A stretch of DNA of 64,000 nt from the NCBI GenBank assembly GCA_033239005.1, contig BSQZ01000126.1, positions 266,001-330,000 of the forward strand, read 5' to 3'. This document shows, in pieces, positions 1 to 10,735 of this stretch (position 1 is the first letter of the stretch; every line of letters begins with the position of its first letter). Both the position numbers and the translations under genes were made by a program. A model generated the notes under the pieces. The model did no database searches, was not told the origin of the DNA, and was given only the letters and a program-made list of their open reading frames with translations. Origin of the DNA: Lamellibrachia satsuma. Lineage: Eukaryota; Annelida; Polychaeta; Sabellida; Siboglinidae.

Positions 1-704
1 CACACAATCCTCGCTATTAGCAATTCAATATCGTTCCGGCCTCGTTCCGGCTAATATACAGGCATGCTAACATTAGGCAAAGTCAATCGCCCTACAATTT
101 TTGTCTATCTGGCTGTTGCTGTAGTAGGGGCGAAGATCTCGTTCATCAAAAGCTTAAGTATTTTCATGAAACGTGAAACCTTACAAAAACGCCATAAACA
201 GAGCAATAAACACGTCTTTCGTGTCTGTATATGTACCATTAAAGTTACCTGACAATAACCATGTAAGAACGCATGTGCTTGTCAAAGTTTGTATATAACC
301 GGATGTTGTTGTGAGCGAGAATACCAAGCGGGAATCCCGTGGATCTATATAAGGTTACGCTAAGAATTGCCGTCTGCTGGCCATGCCCATGGAGTTACAT
401 CATTAATCATGCCCCTATAAACTACTAACTTACTAACGGGTGTTTTATTTATGTCTGTGCTGCTGGCCCATTCTGGCCTCATTCTACACGAAATCGCGTT
501 TGATCATGTGACCCAAAGGCAACATCACGTGCACAGTATGGCGGCTATTTATGAAATCTTTTCTGTGTGACCGATAAATGTACTCATAAATAATTATTTG
601 GAGCACATTTCTTCAGTTTCTTGACGACTGAGTGTCGGTTGTATGTCACGGAATACATATGTGAAACGGTTAGTGCGTATCGATTTTAAAACTTAAGTTA
701 TTAG
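1..704. other. Non-coding stretch without a recognisable gene
   Basis: Only short unconvincing reading frames occur here. The one element I can name is a copy of a short dispersed repeat near 389-458, listed separately. No splice-site-bounded coding segment, RNA gene or transposon ORF was recognised. Confidence 0.6.
389..458 (+). repeat. Short dispersed repeat 'R65', copy 1
   Basis: About 65-70 bp sharing the blocks GTTACATCATTAATCAT, CCCCTATA and ACTAACGGGTGTT followed by TTATGTCT. The same ordered blocks recur at 49954-50016 and 50906-50969 on this strand, and the first half recurs inverted at 53824-53858. It matches no family I can name; it could be a transposon end. Confidence 0.6.
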
Positions 705-795
705 TTCCGTAGCCATTTTGCTACGGAAAGCCCAAATTGGCGAGTTAGTAAAACTCGGTGTGGACTTTCGCCCCAGAGACGAAGAGTGGGGCGGA
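705..795 (+). other. Cluster of three short perfect hairpins, possible structured RNA
   Basis: Three stems lie within about 90 bases: a 9-bp stem (705-713 with 720-728, loop CATTTT), a 6-bp stem CGAGTT/AACTCG (741-746 with 752-757), and a 6-bp stem CGCCCC/GGGGCG (769-774 with 788-793). GAAAGCCC (726-733) can also pair with GGACTTTC (762-769) at 7 of 8 positions, enclosing the second hairpin. No known snRNA, tRNA, SECIS or hammerhead signature was recognised. The compactness is seen; RNA function is inference. Confidence 0.35.
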
Positions 796-1098
796 CAATT
801 TTGCCTATGCTAACATGTGAGTAGGTCGGCACTCTAGCAATGACAATGCTCAAGACATCGCATATCGTCGTTTAAATTGACATTAACTGCATAATTATTC
901 GTCAATGTTTACTTACCATAACAGCGAATAGGTAATGTTGAGACGGGTATCGAGAATATCTTCTTTTAAAACTTTCGTTATGAACACCCGAACGAACAGC
1001 ACGTAGAACCAAAATACAACCGATGCGCATGCGTCAAAGGCGGGGGCAGCCTAAAAGGCGGATCATTGCCTAACGGAATGGACTTATCAAGAAAAGCA
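796..1098. other. Non-coding stretch, nothing recognised
   Basis: No coding potential, repeat or regulatory pattern was recognised in this stretch between the hairpin cluster and the family-A element. Confidence 0.5.
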
Positions 1099-1507
1099 GT
1101 CAGACCACAGTTGAAAATTGCATTGGTGGCCATGTTAACGTTTTGTCTGATTATAAGAAAACGTGACCATCAAAAAATAAGAAAATTTTTCCACAGCAAC
1201 TGCCATCATCTCATTGATATACTGACCAAATTTTATCCAAATCACATACCTCCAGCTCTTTTAAATCGCCCCGACGTGCGATGCCTATCAATTTTGACAA
1301 AAATAGCCATGTATTCATGCGCCCACGTGGCCCATAGCAGAAAAATTCCCATAAATCCCTCCGCCAGTTAAACTCTTTAAAAAATGCACTGTTTCACAGC
1401 CAATAGCTTCTACAAACAAACCTGTGAATATTCCTGCTCAAAGGCACTCATGTCACATAATATTAATTTATTAAGTTCCCATTTTCAATTTAATACGCCC
1501 TATATTC
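1099..1507 (+). mobile_element. MITE-like TIR element, family A, copy 1 (right end lost)
   Basis: This segment is a close relative of 36676-37127 and of the inverted copy at 7462-7916. It begins with the family terminal motif AGACCACAGTTGA. Homology stops at about 1507, directly where the 5' end of the Jockey-like LINE begins, so the right TIR (GTCAACTGTGGTCTTACC in other copies) is missing. The family has no coding capacity. The LINE probably truncated it, as I did not find the missing end beyond the LINE. Confidence 0.7.
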
Positions 1508-1571
1508 CTTTTCAGGGCCGGCTCTGGCCACCAGTCAGAGTTATACAAAAGGGTCCTTTCCAGGACCAGCT

Positions 1572-2150
1572 GTGACTATTATGTCCTTCAACATTGAAGG
1601 GCTCTCAGCAGCCAAGCAACAACTTGTCGCTGACCTGAGCAAAAAACACGAGTGTGCTGTTCTATGCATACAGGAGACACATCGTGGGCCAGATGACATC
1701 CGGCCTAACATTCCAGGAATGGATTTAGCCATCGAGAGGCCCAACGCACAATATGGCAGTGCCATATTTGTCAAGTCAGGCACCATCGTCAATGCCACAT
1801 CACTAACGGACGTCAACAACATCGAGATTTTGAGAGTAGATCTCAGCGGTATCTCCGTGACGTCAATCTACAAACCACCCGGCGAACTGTTCTCATTTGA
1901 TCAACCACCGACTGTGGTAGGAAACCAACCACAGGTGATCATCGGAGATTTTAACAGCCACAGTTCGCTGTGGGGCTATGCCACAACGAATACTGACGGC
2001 GAACTGGTAGAAGACTGGGCTAAGATCTACGGTATAAGCCTGATCCAAAACTTCCCAGTTCCTTCAACAGCGGCCGATGGGGACGAGGGTACAACCCAGA
2101 CCTCATCTTTGCCAGCAACCGAATCGCCGGTTGCTGTAACAAGTTTGTGA
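1572..2150 (+). pseudogene. LINE endonuclease domain (frameshifted N-terminal part of the element's polyprotein)
   Basis: The frame encodes an exonuclease-endonuclease-phosphatase type nuclease that would nick the chromosomal target so that RT can prime there. Seen in order: an N-terminal SFNIEGL block (catalytic Asn), CIQETH (catalytic Glu, about residue 35), GDFNSHSSLWGY (metal-binding Asp/Asn, about residue 125). After about 2060 the protein homology moves to another frame, where PDLIFAS and the terminal SQHRPIG block are found; a second shift near 2215 leads into the RT frame. So the nuclease is split by indels and the printed C-terminus after about residue 165 is out of frame. Sequence motifs are direct; the activity is family knowledge. 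Confidence 0.8.
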
Positions 2151-2198
2151 TGAATCCAGTACCTCACTCCCAACACCGACCCATTGGAGTGCAAGTGA

Positions 2199-4478
2199 AT
2201 GCAGCTGTCATTCCGGCGACGTTTCAACCTCAAAAAGGCAAACTGGGAACAGTTTGCGCAGCAGCTGGATGTAGCAGTGGAAAACATCCCCGCCACAGCC
2301 GAAAACTACGACCAGTTTGTAAAGGTCTTACGAAAGGTTGCTAGAAAGAACATCCCCCGTGGGTGTAGGAGGAACTACGTCCCAGGCCTGACAACTGAGA
2401 CCACCGAACTGTACAAACAATACACAGAGAAATATGAATCAGATCCTTTCGCAGAGAACACCATCACACTGGGGGAGGAGCTGATAAACTCCATCTCAGA
2501 GGAGCGCCGTAAATCATGGCAGACTCTGATCGAATCAACGGACATGACACATAATAGCAAGAAGGCTTGGTCAACAATACGCAAACTCTGCAACGACCCA
2601 CGCAAGTCAAAACAGCACTACAACACCACTGCGAACCAAGTCGCACACCAACTCCTAACCAATGGAAGAGTACCGAATAGACAGCCGAAGGTACGTATCA
2701 ACCGACAGCAGTACCCAGACGATCCGGGTTTCACGAGAGCTTTCACGGCAGATGAGCTCGACGTCGGTATTACTGCATTGAAGAAAGTCAAAGCACCCGG
2801 CCTGGATGACATCCAAACAGAGCTGATCAAACAGCTAGGACCAAAGGCACGGGACTGGCTACTACGTTTTTTCAACAGCTGCACCGCGAGTAAGAAAATC
2901 CCAAAGCTCTGGCGACAGGCTAAGGTAGTGGCAATACTAAAGCCCGGGAAGGATCCATCTGAGGCGAAGAGTTTCCGACCGATTTCCCTGCTCTGCCACA
3001 CATACAAACTGTTTGAGCGGCTCATACTGAATAGACTAGCGGCACATGTTGATGAGAAACTCATCCCGGAACAAGCCGTTTTCCGCCCTGGAAAATCGTG
3101 TACGAGCCAGCTACTCAACTTGACAGAGCATATAGAAGATGGTTACGAGAAATGCCTGATCACCGGTGCAGTTTTTGTAGACCTGTCTGCTGCGTACGAC
3201 ACGGTCAACCACCGACGCCTCCTCAGCAAAGTGCTGGAGATGACTGGCGATCTCCATCTGACCGACCTGATACGCACAATGCTCGAAAGCCGACGTTTCT
3301 TCGTGGTGCTGAATGGTAAAAAGAGCCGTTGGCGACGACAGAAAAACGGACTACCACAGGGAAGTGTACTGGCACCGATGTTATTCAACATCTACACCAA
3401 CGATCAGCCCGTGCACACTGATACACAGAGTTTCATATATGCGGACGACTTATGCATTGCATCGCAAGAAAAAGATTTCAATAACATCGAAGTAAATCTG
3501 ACGTCTGCACTAAGCATCTTGTCCACATACTACGACCTCAACCAACTGCGCGCAAACCCATCTAAGACGCAGGTGTGTGCTTTCCACCTGAGGAACAGAG
3601 ACGCTAAGCGAGAATTAAACGTTGTTTGGAATGGGACCCGTGTCAACAACACATCAACACCAGTGTACCTCGGCGTTCATCTCGATAGAACTCTCTCCTT
3701 TAAGACACACATACAAAAAACCAAGATGAAAGTAAACGCAAGAAACAACATCATCTGCAAACTTGCCAACTCGAAGTGGGGGTGCAGAGCATCAACTTTA
3801 AGATCTAGCTGTCTCGCTCTCTGCTACTCAGCTGCCGAGTATGCCTGTCCGGTATGGGAAAGGTCCATACACGCAAGCAAGTTGAACCCTGCTCTACATG
3901 ACTGCTGCCGAATCACCTCAGGCTGCCTCAAACCGGCGAACGTCGACAGCGTACACTTGCTGGCCGGCATAGCTCCCCCTCAAATCAGGAGAACTGTTGC
4001 CAGCCGCATGGAACGATCACGACTAACGACAGATATCAGACACCAACTGTTCAACCATATGCCAGCTGCTAGCCGACTGAAGTCGCGGAAGAGCTTCATG
4101 CACACAGTGACACCGCTCGACTCGTCTCCTAGTATCACAAGAATACAGATGTGGAACAGCAAAACAGCTGACATACCAGCCTCCAATAAAATGGGATTAG
4201 AGGCGGCTGAATCCCTGCCAACGGGGTCTGACCAAGCATGGCTCTGTTGGCGTTCTCTGAACCGCCTACGCACTGGCGTTGGCCGTGTTAAAAGTACGAT
4301 GAGGAGGTGGGGATACATTGATGACACCCAGTCTTTGAACTGCAACTGTGGGGAACTGCAGACGATGGCCCACCTCCTCTGCTGTCGACTACTGGATGAG
4401 GCCTGCACCGCAGAAGACCTCGTCACTGTCACTGAGCGAGCAAAGGCGTGCGCCCGCAAGTGGCAACACATTGTGTGA
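2199..4478 (+). CDS. Reverse transcriptase ORF of Jockey-like LINE
   Basis: A 759-codon open frame encodes the RT that would copy LINE RNA at the nicked target. Visible RT blocks: [14 protein letters not shown] (about residue 200), [29 protein letters not shown], then block [14 protein letters not shown] (catalytic Asp), [20 protein letters not shown] (block B) and the active-site block [10 protein letters not shown] with both Asp residues present. A typical LINE 'thumb' with YLGVHLD follows. Near the C-terminus [15 protein letters not shown] resembles the Cys/His knuckle that ends many Jockey-type proteins. All catalytic RT residues are intact, unlike the broken endonuclease upstream. The first Met is not a natural start, because the element's protein should begin in the endonuclease. 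The clade (Jockey versus I/RTE-X) is not certain. Confidence 0.88.
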   Translation: MQLSFRRRFNLKKANWEQFAQQLDVAVENIPATAENYDQFVKVLRKVARKNIPRGCRRNYVPGLTTETTELYKQYTEKYESDPFAENTITLGEELINSISEERRKSWQTLIESTDMTHNSKKAWSTIRKLCNDPRKSKQHYNTTANQVAHQLLTNGRVPNRQPKVRINRQQYPDDPGFTRAFTADELDVGITALKKVKAPGLDDIQTELIKQLGPKARDWLLRFFNSCTASKKIPKLWRQAKVVAILKPGKDPSEAKSFRPISLLCHTYKLFERLILNRLAAHVDEKLIPEQAVFRPGKSCTSQLLNLTEHIEDGYEKCLITGAVFVDLSAAYDTVNHRRLLSKVLEMTGDLHLTDLIRTMLESRRFFVVLNGKKSRWRRQKNGLPQGSVLAPMLFNIYTNDQPVHTDTQSFIYADDLCIASQEKDFNNIEVNLTSALSILSTYYDLNQLRANPSKTQVCAFHLRNRDAKRELNVVWNGTRVNNTSTPVYLGVHLDRTLSFKTHIQKTKMKVNARNNIICKLANSKWGCRASTLRSSCLALCYSAAEYACPVWERSIHASKLNPALHDCCRITSGCLKPANVDSVHLLAGIAPPQIRRTVASRMERSRLTTDIRHQLFNHMPAASRLKSRKSFMHTVTPLDSSPSITRIQMWNSKTADIPASNKMGLEAAESLPTGSDQAWLCWRSLNRLRTGVGRVKSTMRRWGYIDDTQSLNCNCGELQTMAHLLCCRLLDEACTAEDLVTVTERAKACARKWQHIV

Positions 4479-4600
4479 AGGACACGAAAGAAGAATATCG
4501 AAATAGGAATTATAATAATGTATTGGCTCTATTGCTGTTGTTACAGCACACTGATTTAAGAACTAATTTATTCAGTTTTCAAGTTTAAGAATCTGATTTA

Positions 4601-4774
4601 CATTATGGCAGTTATGTCTTATGTTATTTGTTCTAAATATGATCACTACATAAATTCATTTCATAGGTACGTGCTACCTATGGCTATGCTATCTCGAAAA
4701 TTGAGATAGCATAGTGAATAGTCAGAAACAGTGGAATATTGGTTAGAATAAGTATTACTATTACGCATATATTA
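4601..4774. other. AT-rich flank after the Jockey-like LINE
   Basis: The only notable feature is a perfect hairpin around 4687-4715, where GCTATGCTATCTC and its reverse complement GAGATAGCATAG face each other. No coding sequence is seen. Confidence 0.5.
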
Positions 4775-4905
4775 TGTTAAATATGCATGTCTATGTCGTG
4801 GACTACATGTGTAGTGATACATGTTCAGGTGCGAATTACGTGAGTAGTAATACATGCATTTGCAAATAGAGATCAGTTATGTGCCACCCCTAAGAACCAT
4901 GCACG
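4775..4905 (+). repeat. Solo LTR fragment of the Ty3/Gypsy element found at 33-36 kb
   Basis: It starts TGTTAAATATGCATG and follows the 3' LTR beginning at 36245 with few differences for about 130 bp, through GTTATGTGCCACCCC and AAGAACCA. The AATAAA seen in the 36-kb copy is changed here (AATAGA). No internal element sequence accompanies it, so it is best read as a solo or truncated LTR. Confidence 0.75.
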
Positions 4906-4909
4906 TGTA

Positions 4910-5545
4910 TAGTTACCGGTGCAGTTTTCGACCCACGCCAATTTTCGATCCCGTGAAATCTCGCTTGATATTGCGTTAGAGACGTCACAGCGTCTGTTTA
5001 CGACAATAACGATACAGAGTCTTGTCTGAGCAAAATATATTTTGATATATAATATAACATGGAACAAGTTTATGATATACATACCTTGATAAAAAAAAAA
5101 CGACTTTGCATGCTTACCAGACATTATTATTGAGCGTCTGCTGACGCATGTCTCGTTCTTGGCCACATGACAATAATAGCCCTTTTCATGGTAGATGTAT
5201 GTCAAGTTAGTCTTGTCATAAAAGTAGGAATAATTCAAATGTGTTAAATATACGAGAAAACATGTACTACATTAAAGCGTAACTGAAGCAATTTTGTGTT
5301 ATTCCGTATATTTAAATATATATTATCTAACTATGCATTAATGGTGACAGATACCTGCTAATTTATGGGATAAACTGAAAAACTGATTTTGTTCGAGACA
5401 AAAATCGACAAATGCATCACTGCGTATCGCCATCTTGTTGTCGAAGCGAGTGGTCTGAGTCGCGTATATCTAATCAATGTGAATTTTTTTATTTTTTGCG
5501 ATTTATTTCGTAAATAGGCATTCTGGAGCGAAAAAGATATGGTTA
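4910..5545. other. Non-coding AT-rich stretch
   Basis: No gene, transposon ORF or ordered repeat was recognised. A minus-strand frame at 4873-5238 shows no domain-like sequence and was not kept. Confidence 0.55.
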
Positions 5546-5549
5546 TCTG

Positions 5550-5656
<107 letters not shown>

Positions 5657-5829
5657 TGTTTACACACGTCAACAAAATAGCGTTTTTGTTCGCTCCAAAT
5701 AAAAAAGTTAAAGAACAAAACAAGCAAATAAATCGTGGAAAACGCCACACTTCTCGAACACAGGAGACGCTAACCAACGTTAATATGCGATAACGGAATA
5801 CCGGAACTATTTGTCACTTGTTGACAAGA

Positions 5830-7110
5830 TAGATGCATCGCTTGTGACAGTTTTCCCAGATCTGCTACTAGCGATTGGTGATTTACTGAACTTCCGTAAT
5901 AGTTGTCTATCTTTGGAGAAATGGAAACCACAGACGAAGAGTCCAGTTCGACTGTCTTGTGAATCTCAACTCATTGAGACAGTCCACGACTGGATGACTG
6001 CTATGGACAACAAGACCCAAATTGACGCAATCCTGCTTGACTTTGCCAAAGCCTTCAACAAAGTGCCTCACCTACGTCTTCTATCAAAATGGACCTCCTA
6101 CGGAATCACTGGAAACACTCAAAATTGAAACAAATCTTTTCTATCCAACCGCAAACAGAGAGTCTCAGTTAATGGTGCCCTGTCGGACATCACAGATGTC
6201 ACATCTGGTGTCCCACAGGGTTCAGTTCTAGGACCTGTCCTCTTCTTACTCTACATAAATGACATAAATGGGAACATCAAATCTTCTATACACCTCTTTG
6301 CAGATGATAGTATTATATATCATAAAATTTCTTCCAAAACCGACCACGAAATTCTCCAAACTGACCTAAGCCAACTCCATACATGGTCAGACAAATGGCA
6401 AATAGAATTTAATGTATCTAAATGCGTCCATCTTCCAATAACAAACAAAACCAAACCCAGCACACACAAGTACTCGCTTTCTGGCCAGCCATTATCCACC
6501 GTATCCAGCCACTCATACCTCGGAGTAAAATTGGATTCCAAATTAACCTGGACAAATCACATCACTGACACAACTTCATAATCTTCGAAATGTTGAGGCA
6601 TGATTAAACGAACTCTTGGCCCATGTAAACCCGATGTTAAACAAACAGCCTACAACATGCTAATCCGGTCAAAACTTGAGTACTCTTCACCCATATGGAA
6701 TCCCCACACCTTTTCACAAGTTAAAAGCCTTGAAATGGTGCAATACTCTGCTGCCAGAATTGTTAAAAATTATTACAGACGGAACACAAATCCAGCAGAT
6801 CTAATTACTGCCCTTGGATGGCCAACCCTCGAATGAAGACGCATTATTAAACAAGCCACAACCTTCTACAAAATTCTAAACAACATTATTGAGATCCCCC
6901 CCCTCCAGGCCTACTAACCCGCTCTCGAACCCGTGGACAATGCATAGCCCCCAAGTGTCGTATAAATGCAATGGTCTTTTCATTTTATCCCAGAGCCATT
7001 CGCATATGGAATATGATTCCACCAAAAAGTACCAACATAAAAAAACCCAAAATCATTTCAAGAAGCTATTATGGAACTCCCTTTCACCACACCTCCTCAC
7101 CTAAACTGCC
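5830..7110 (+). pseudogene. Broken CR1/L2-like LINE reverse transcriptase, second LINE family
   Basis: RT blocks appear in order but in several frames: SCESQLIETVHDWM and AILLDFAKAFNKVPH (5940-6070, block A), then after a frame change SGVPQGSVLGPVLFLLYIND (about 6205-6265, block B), HLFADDSIIYH (active-site block, about 6290), SYLGVKLDSKLTWT (about 6515), IRSKLEYSSPIWNP (about 6665) and near 7000 SFYPRAIRIWN, typical of CR1/L2 ORF2 C-termini. No endonuclease or ORF1 precedes it, so it is 5'-truncated as well as frameshifted. It differs clearly in sequence from the CR1 family at 37-45 kb. Confidence 0.85.
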
Positions 7111-7461
7111 TTTAAAACACAGTGCTCAGCCTAAACTTATCCAAGGTGTGGGTATGGAGACTGTCTACGTGTGCATGTGGCAAGGCAGCGATAGTATCCA
7201 TACACATAACCAACCTATTAAAAAGTTTCATTTCAAACATTAATGATACCAGTTTCTTAGTCGAATGTACCACCCACAGCGCATGCGCACAGTCCACCAC
7301 AAACTCCTGCGTTAGCCCAAGTTTGGGCTGTTTGGAGTAAACCACTTGAGACTATCCAGTAAATAAATGCTGAATATTTAATGACAAACCACTTGAGACA
7401 GGCCACACGGAAACAACGGTTGACAGTCGTAAAGTGTCACCGAGTGTGCGAGTCACACTCC
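7111..7461. other. Non-coding stretch, nothing firm
   Basis: Contains a small direct duplication of ACCACTTGAGAC (near 7342 and 7389) and an AATAAA near 7362. No gene or named repeat was recognised. Confidence 0.5.
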
Positions 7462-7916
7462 AGGGGTAAGACCACAGTTGACCTTCCTGTTTATTGTTTC
7501 ACACGAATGTAGGGCGTATTAAATTGCGATATGTGAATTTAAACAATTCATACGATGTGACATAAGTGCAATTGAGCAGGCACATTCACAGGTTTGTTTG
7601 TAGAAGCTATTGGCTGTGAAATGGTGCATTTTTTGAGAGTTTAAAAGGCGGAGGGATTTATGGGAATTTTTCTGCTATGGGCCACGTGGGCGCATGAATA
7701 CAAGGCTATTTTTGTCAAAATTGATGGGCATCGCACGTCGGGGCGTTTTAAAAGAGCTGGAGGTACGTGATTTTGATAAAACTTGGTCAGCATGTCAATG
7801 AGATGATGGCAGTTGCTGTGAAAACGTTTCAGAATTTTTAGTGGTCACGTTTTCTTATAATCTAACAAAACGTTAACATGGCCACCAATGCAATTTTCAA
7901 CTGTGGTCTGACTCCT
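7462..7916 (-). mobile_element. MITE-like TIR element, family A, copy 2 (complete, inverted)
   Basis: A 455-bp copy reading on the minus strand. One end is AGGGGTAAGACCACAGTTGA and the other, read inward, AGGAGTCAGACCACAGTTGA, so the terminal inverted repeats share the core AGACCACAGTTGA. It is almost collinear with 36676-37127. Flanks end and begin with CC, which could be a 2-bp duplication. It encodes no protein, so it would depend on transposase from elsewhere. Confidence 0.75.
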
Positions 7917-8340
7917 CCAGACACCTGGTCGGCTTCGCCTTTGTTGACATGGGATTCAGGAAAAATTACAACAGCGCTTTGACTGTCAACGATTCCTGAC
8001 TAGGTTATGTGATGTGGTGATCATGTGCCGAGATGTGGAAACTGCGTCCCGATGTCTGCGCACGTTTACGTTGAGTCATCATGCTGCGCCGAGGAAGCTA
8101 CTATGTCTAGGCAAGGGCTAGGCTATGCTATGCAGCACTGTGTGCCCGACCGTGTTAATGATTTTGTAGTGACTAAAAACAGTGACTTCTACCACCGGGA
8201 AATACAACCTGGAACATGGATATCACAGTTACACACATCATTATTATGCCACAACATATCAAATATACTAGTAGTTTAGCTTAGGAAATAATTAATCTTT
8301 ATAAAGCCAAGGCATTTTAATAATAATGCAACTGTTTCAC
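7917..8340. other. Non-coding stretch, nothing recognised
   Basis: A short plus-strand frame at 8025-8279 has no recognisable domain and no convincing splice borders. Confidence 0.5.
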
Positions 8341-8345
8341 CATCA

Positions 8346-8830
8346 TCATCTGTACCAATGGCAATACACTACTTGTTTTGACTGGACAGTAAATGTACAC
8401 CAATCATGTGTAACAATACTACTTGTTCTGACTGACAGTAAATGTACACCAATCATGCAAACCAATACACTACTTGTTCCTACCAACAGTAAATGTACAC
8501 CAATTATCTCATTCTGGAATCTGCACCATTTCACTACTTCTTCTGACAGTATATGTACACCAATCATGTCTATCCAATATATTACTTGTTCTGACTGAAT
8601 CTACTACTTGTTCCTACCGACAGCAAATGTAAACCAAGCGTCTCATTCTCTACCAAATACACTACTTGTACTGACAGTAAATGTACACCAATCATATGTA
8701 TCAATACACTACTTGTTCTGACTGATAGTACTTGCACACCAATCATCTGTTCCAATACACTACTGACAGTAAATATACACCAATACACTACTTATTCTGA
8801 CTGATAGTACATGTACACCTAACAGATTCA
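8346..8830. repeat. Degenerate minisatellite, unit about 50 bp
   Basis: About nine imperfect tandem copies of a unit containing ACTACTTGTTCTGACTGAC followed by AGTAAATGTACACCAATCAT. Units vary in length by loss of internal blocks, which is usual for an old minisatellite. Confidence 0.85.
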
Positions 8831-9105
8831 ATTCACCTTTCACTCATCCAGGAGTAGAAATCAGCACACTTGCCTCTGACAGACACCCCAGTATCCGAAA
8901 GACCTTGGCTGATAGATTATACATGAGTACAACCTGTGTCACAGTTTATGGCTGTTTGGTGTGTGCAGAAAAGTGACATAAGTTTTTCTCACGAATGACA
9001 AACTTCTTCTCTTTCTCATAGGTGTCGGAGCTGCTTGAGTCATCCTTGGTTATGTCGCTGTTATCACATAGTGTGCATCATCCGCACCAATGTCTTTATT
9101 CTCAC
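8831..9105. other. Non-coding stretch next to the candidate exon
   Basis: No coding frame was recognised. If the neighbouring minus-strand exon is real, this would be intron sequence. Confidence 0.4.
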
Positions 9106-9110
9106 TGAAT

Positions 9111-9387
9111 CTGATGGAAGCTTCACATAGGAGTAGTCATAATCTAAGTTCATTGGTGCAATAATGTCATCCGTGACTACAGCAGCATTCGCGAGGTGTC
9201 GCACTTGAAATATCGTTACCGGATCGATTTGCATTTCAGCATCAGTTGTTGATGGTGTCACAGCAGTAGTAGCAGTGATGACACTAAAGGTGGCATCCGT
9301 AATGTAAAGATTGGTGGCATCACCAGTAGCGCTGGATGCTTCAAAACTAGTACCTGTACTTGTACGAACCAATGGTGAATCTTTCAT
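9111..9387 (-). CDS. Candidate internal exon of an unidentified host gene
   Basis: A minus-strand open frame (about 92-107 codons) looks like real protein rather than repeat. It begins with a Thr/Ser/Ala-rich part (TSTGTSFEASSATGDATN) and ends with a less biased segment, PVTIFQVRHLANAAVVTDD followed by NLDYDYSYVKLPSDS. Immediately before its first ATG on the minus strand is ATCTTTTCAG, a good splice acceptor. A possible donor, GTGAGAATA, follows the codons for LPSDS, giving the left edge; without it the frame runs to a stop at 9064. I do not recognise the family. The Ser/Thr-rich composition suggests an extracellular or linker region, which is inference. Confidence 0.4.
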
Positions 9388-9855
9388 CTGAAAAGATTAC
9401 ACAGTTACTTGAAAATTTTACAAAATTCATCTTTTGCATAATAAAAATTAATCACAATATGAGAAACTTTGTCTTGTGTATATTATTTTTAGAATGTAAT
9501 AGTGCCAGTGTCATATAGAATATATAAAGTAATCAACCACAGGGAAAAGCATTTTCCCTATGGAGCCATGTTAATTCAACCGATGGGTGTTGCACTGATC
9601 TCCTAATCAAAATTGTAGCATCCTAGCTCCAAAGTGCATTATATTATCTAATCAACATTGCCCTGTTTTCAATGGGCCAGGGAGGTCAAAATTCTATAAG
9701 GGGTCCAAATTCCATAACAAAATATGGACCCATAGGTACACTTTCTATGGGGTTCCTTATTTTATATCTGACACCCGATCTAGATAACATAATGCATGAA
9801 TATTGTTATTGGACCAAATGCAGATCTATGCTTGTGACATATTTACCTTATAAAT
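9388..9855. other. Non-coding stretch
   Basis: AT-rich with no recognised gene. If the minus-strand exon is real, this would be its upstream intron. Confidence 0.45.
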
Positions 9856-9857
9856 GC

Positions 9858-9940
9858 TGCACACACACACACACACATGCCTGCCCACATATATATGTAT
9901 ATATATATGTATATATGTAAATATATATATAATTATTAGG
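9858..9940. repeat. (CA)n/(TA)n compound microsatellite
   Basis: A CA run (about 9858-9878) is followed by an imperfect TATATG/TA run up to about 9933. Confidence 0.9.
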
Positions 9941-10089
9941 TATTATACTGAAAGCGTCTGGACAAAAGCCCCTCCCGACAAAAGCCCCACATACATAAGC
10001 CTGTTTCAATTCAATTATACTGTTCATGACTGTTGCTGAAGTACACAGAGACAAGATATTGTCATGAATATACTTCAGGAATGTGGTCA

Positions 10090-10225
10090 ATTCCATTCCG
10101 GAATTGGAATTGACCCTCGATTCCAGTTCTGGAAGTGGAATTGATTTTCAAAAAATAGTTGGAATTGGAATAGATTTTTGTTTGGAATTTATTTTTTTGG
10201 AATTGGAATTGATTTTGTGGAATTA
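10090..10225. repeat. Imperfect repeat of TGGAATTGGAATTGATTTT
   Basis: GGAATTGGAATTGA and close variants recur about six times, separated by short T-rich spacers. It has no coding potential. Confidence 0.75.
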
Positions 10226-10735
10226 TTGACTTGATACTGTTAATATTTACCCTTCTATTTACTTATATTACTTTTAAAATCATATTTGTCTGCTATTAGC
10301 ATGTCACCCTGAATCTGGTAACAGCCAGGAAGTTGTCAACATTACAGCATAGACATTGTCTACTAACCAAAATCAGACCAGTCAGGCCTCATTTTCTTTC
10401 TCAGTGGACAAGGTTTATTTACAGAGATTGCCAATTAGGGGTACCTGCCTGCTCATTCCCTTTATGTGAAAGAGGAAGCCTGTCCCACTTGAATGCAGCC
10501 CCTTGTTTATCCAAGCCTAATGTTCAGCCCACAAGTTTCCCAAACTAAACAGGTCACTGGTCACCTGTACAATGCTGTTACATGTGGCTGTAGGGTTTGC
10601 CCTTTGTAGTAATAAAAAATGTCCCCATGGAGAATACATGTTGGAGATTAGGATGTTGAAGACTCAAACGTTCCAGTAAATTTGATGAAATATCAATACC
10701 ACAACTGATAGTAATATAAATGGGTTGCGTTCACA
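10226..10735. other. Non-coding stretch
   Basis: A short plus-strand frame at 10333-10548 resembles no known domain. Nothing else was recognised. Confidence 0.5.

Larger units (their letters stand above)
1508..4600 (+). mobile_element. Jockey-like non-LTR retrotransposon (LINE), nearly full length
   Basis: A single element encodes an apurinic-type endonuclease followed by a reverse transcriptase and a C-terminal Cys/His knuckle, the order used by Jockey/I-group LINEs. The 5' edge is placed where homology to the family-A MITE ends. The 3' edge is uncertain: no clear poly(A) or short-repeat tail is visible after the stop at 4478. There are two frameshifts between the endonuclease and RT, while the RT frame is open for 759 codons. 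Confidence 0.8.
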
